Source: Vulcanimicrobiota bacterium
GTDB lineage: Bacteria > Vulcanimicrobiota > Vulcanimicrobiia > Vulcanimicrobiales > Vulcanimicrobiaceae
Assembly: GCA_019233165.1 (NCBI GenBank)
Contig: JAFAMS010000335.1
Location: 1 to 6,801, forward strand
Length of the DNA: 6,801 nucleotides
Direction of reading: 5' to 3'
Position 1 is the first letter of the stretch, and each line of letters opens with the position of its first letter. Both the position numbers and the translations under genes were made by a program. The notes under the pieces are model-generated. The model did no database searches, had not been told where the DNA came from, and saw nothing but the letters and a program-made list of their open reading frames with translations. This document shows positions 6,138 through 6,801 of this stretch, one piece after another.

Positions 6138-6801
6138 CCCCTACGGGGTCGTCCGAACGGACGTTTCTTGCAACGCGCAGCGTGCGCACGTCGCCGTTGC
6201 GCAGCGTGATCCCGGCGGCATCGAACCATTCGAGGAGCGGGACCGCGTATTTCCTGGTCGTCCCGATCAAGTCGCGGAAGCGCGCCATCGTCATCGTCCC
6301 TTCACTGCGCAGGACCGTCTCGACGCGCGCTCGAGCTTCGGCGATCTGCGTCCCCCGATACAGCGCGTCGTGCACTTTTACGAGTGCGCCGGTCGCAAGG
6401 AGCATCTCGTAGGCTTCGGCGACGCCGGGATTCTTGCTCGCGCGCAGCGCCGCGGTCACCGACTCGAGCGCCGCCGGGACGAGCGGAGCGTTTGGATCCA
6501 CCGGGAGGGTTCGTTCGAAAAACTCGCGCTGCTCGGGTCGCAGCTCCGGGGTGAATCCCGGCGCGGCGTAATAACCGCCGCGATATTGCAGCCGCCCTTC
6601 GTCGACGTACGTTGCCAGGATGCGAACCACGAGCGGCTCGACGACGGCGAGGGCCTTCGCGAGCGCGACCGACGTGAGGCCCATCCGCCACGGCGAGTCG
6701 CGATGCGCTTCTCCGATCCGTTCGAGCCCTTTGCCGTAGAGCTCGTCGGCGAAGACGGCGTCGACGAAGGCGACCGGTTTCGCGAGCTTGCGCGCCGCAC
6801 C
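6112..6801 (-). CDS. selB: Selenocysteine-specific elongation factor SelB, C-terminal part (5' end outside window)
   Basis: SelB is the GTPase that brings Sec-tRNA to UGA codons; its C-terminal winged-helix domains bind the SECIS hairpin of selenoprotein mRNAs. The 229 residues visible run from the right edge to a TAA at 6112 and contain only these winged helices. The best marker is the last one: MARFRDLIGTTRKYAVPLLE followed by WFDAAGITLRNGDVRTL, matching the SelB pattern (F-RDL-GTSRKYA-LLE-D--G-T-R-GD-R-L). An earlier piece, SPWRMGLTSVALAKAL, fits the HPLRPGM-KEEL motif of SelB. The frame is open to the window edge, so the internal ATG at 6684 is not the start. The GTPase domains should lie upstream. 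The last codons carry the promoter of the next operon. Confidence 0.87.
   Translation of the reverse strand, partial: GAARKLAKPVAFVDAVFADELYGKGLERIGEAHRDSPWRMGLTSVALAKALAVVEPLVVRILATYVDEGRLQYRGGYYAAPGFTPELRPEQREFFERTLPVDPNAPLVPAALESVTAALRASKNPGVAEAYEMLLATGALVKVHDALYRGTQIAEARARVETVLRSEGTMTMARFRDLIGTTRKYAVPLLEWFDAAGITLRNGDVRTLRVARNVRSDDPVGVDAAGKRA

Noticed and set aside
1..6801. CRISPR arrays, insertion sequences, tRNA or rRNA genes
   Set aside because: I saw no direct-repeat array, terminal inverted repeats, transposase motifs or tRNA cloverleaf; almost the whole window is explained by coding regions and the leader.

Overview
The window is a compact, high-GC stretch in which every supported gene reads on the minus strand. 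It suggests a diderm bacterium: one gene encodes a secreted, beta-barrel-like outer-membrane protein. The style (GC-rich, porin-like gene, 7TM-type sensor, CIRCE control) would fit a little-studied lineage such as Eremiobacterota/Vulcanimicrobiota, but that placement is a guess. A selB fragment implies that the organism makes selenoproteins.

Layout in the direction of transcription (right to left). (1) 6801-6112: the C-terminal part of SelB, the selenocysteine elongation factor, cut by the right edge. (2) 6137-6109: a sigma70-type promoter (TTGACG, 17 nt, TAAAAT) lying in the end of selB, its -10 box overlapping the selB stop codon. (3) 6099-5943: a well-conserved M-box (ykoK leader) Mg2+ riboswitch, then a small hairpin and a strong intrinsic terminator with a U7 tract (5909-5880). 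(4) 5859-5743: a 38-codon ORF with a near-perfect Shine-Dalgarno, ending across the start of the next gene. (5) 5750-3852: a 632-aa secreted beta-barrel-like protein. (6) 3852-2119: a 577-aa membrane protein with an N-terminal PDZ-like domain, a multi-helix membrane core and a C-terminal GAF-like domain but no kinase. (7) 2122-1652: a short MgtC/SapB-family membrane protein. (8) 1610-1584: a CIRCE operator (HrcA site). (9) 1582-1: clpB, cut by the left edge after the middle domain.

Genes 4 to 7 overlap one another by 8, 1 and 4 nt and sit behind one Mg2+ riboswitch-terminator, so they look like one Mg2+-starvation operon. MgtC links it to low-Mg2+ adaptation. The barrel protein and the PDZ-7TM-GAF protein are not usual M-box targets and are the new part: a candidate envelope-spanning response with an outer-membrane component, an inner-membrane sensor-like protein and MgtC. 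No terminator is visible between mgtC and clpB, so clpB may receive read-through as well as HrcA-controlled transcription.
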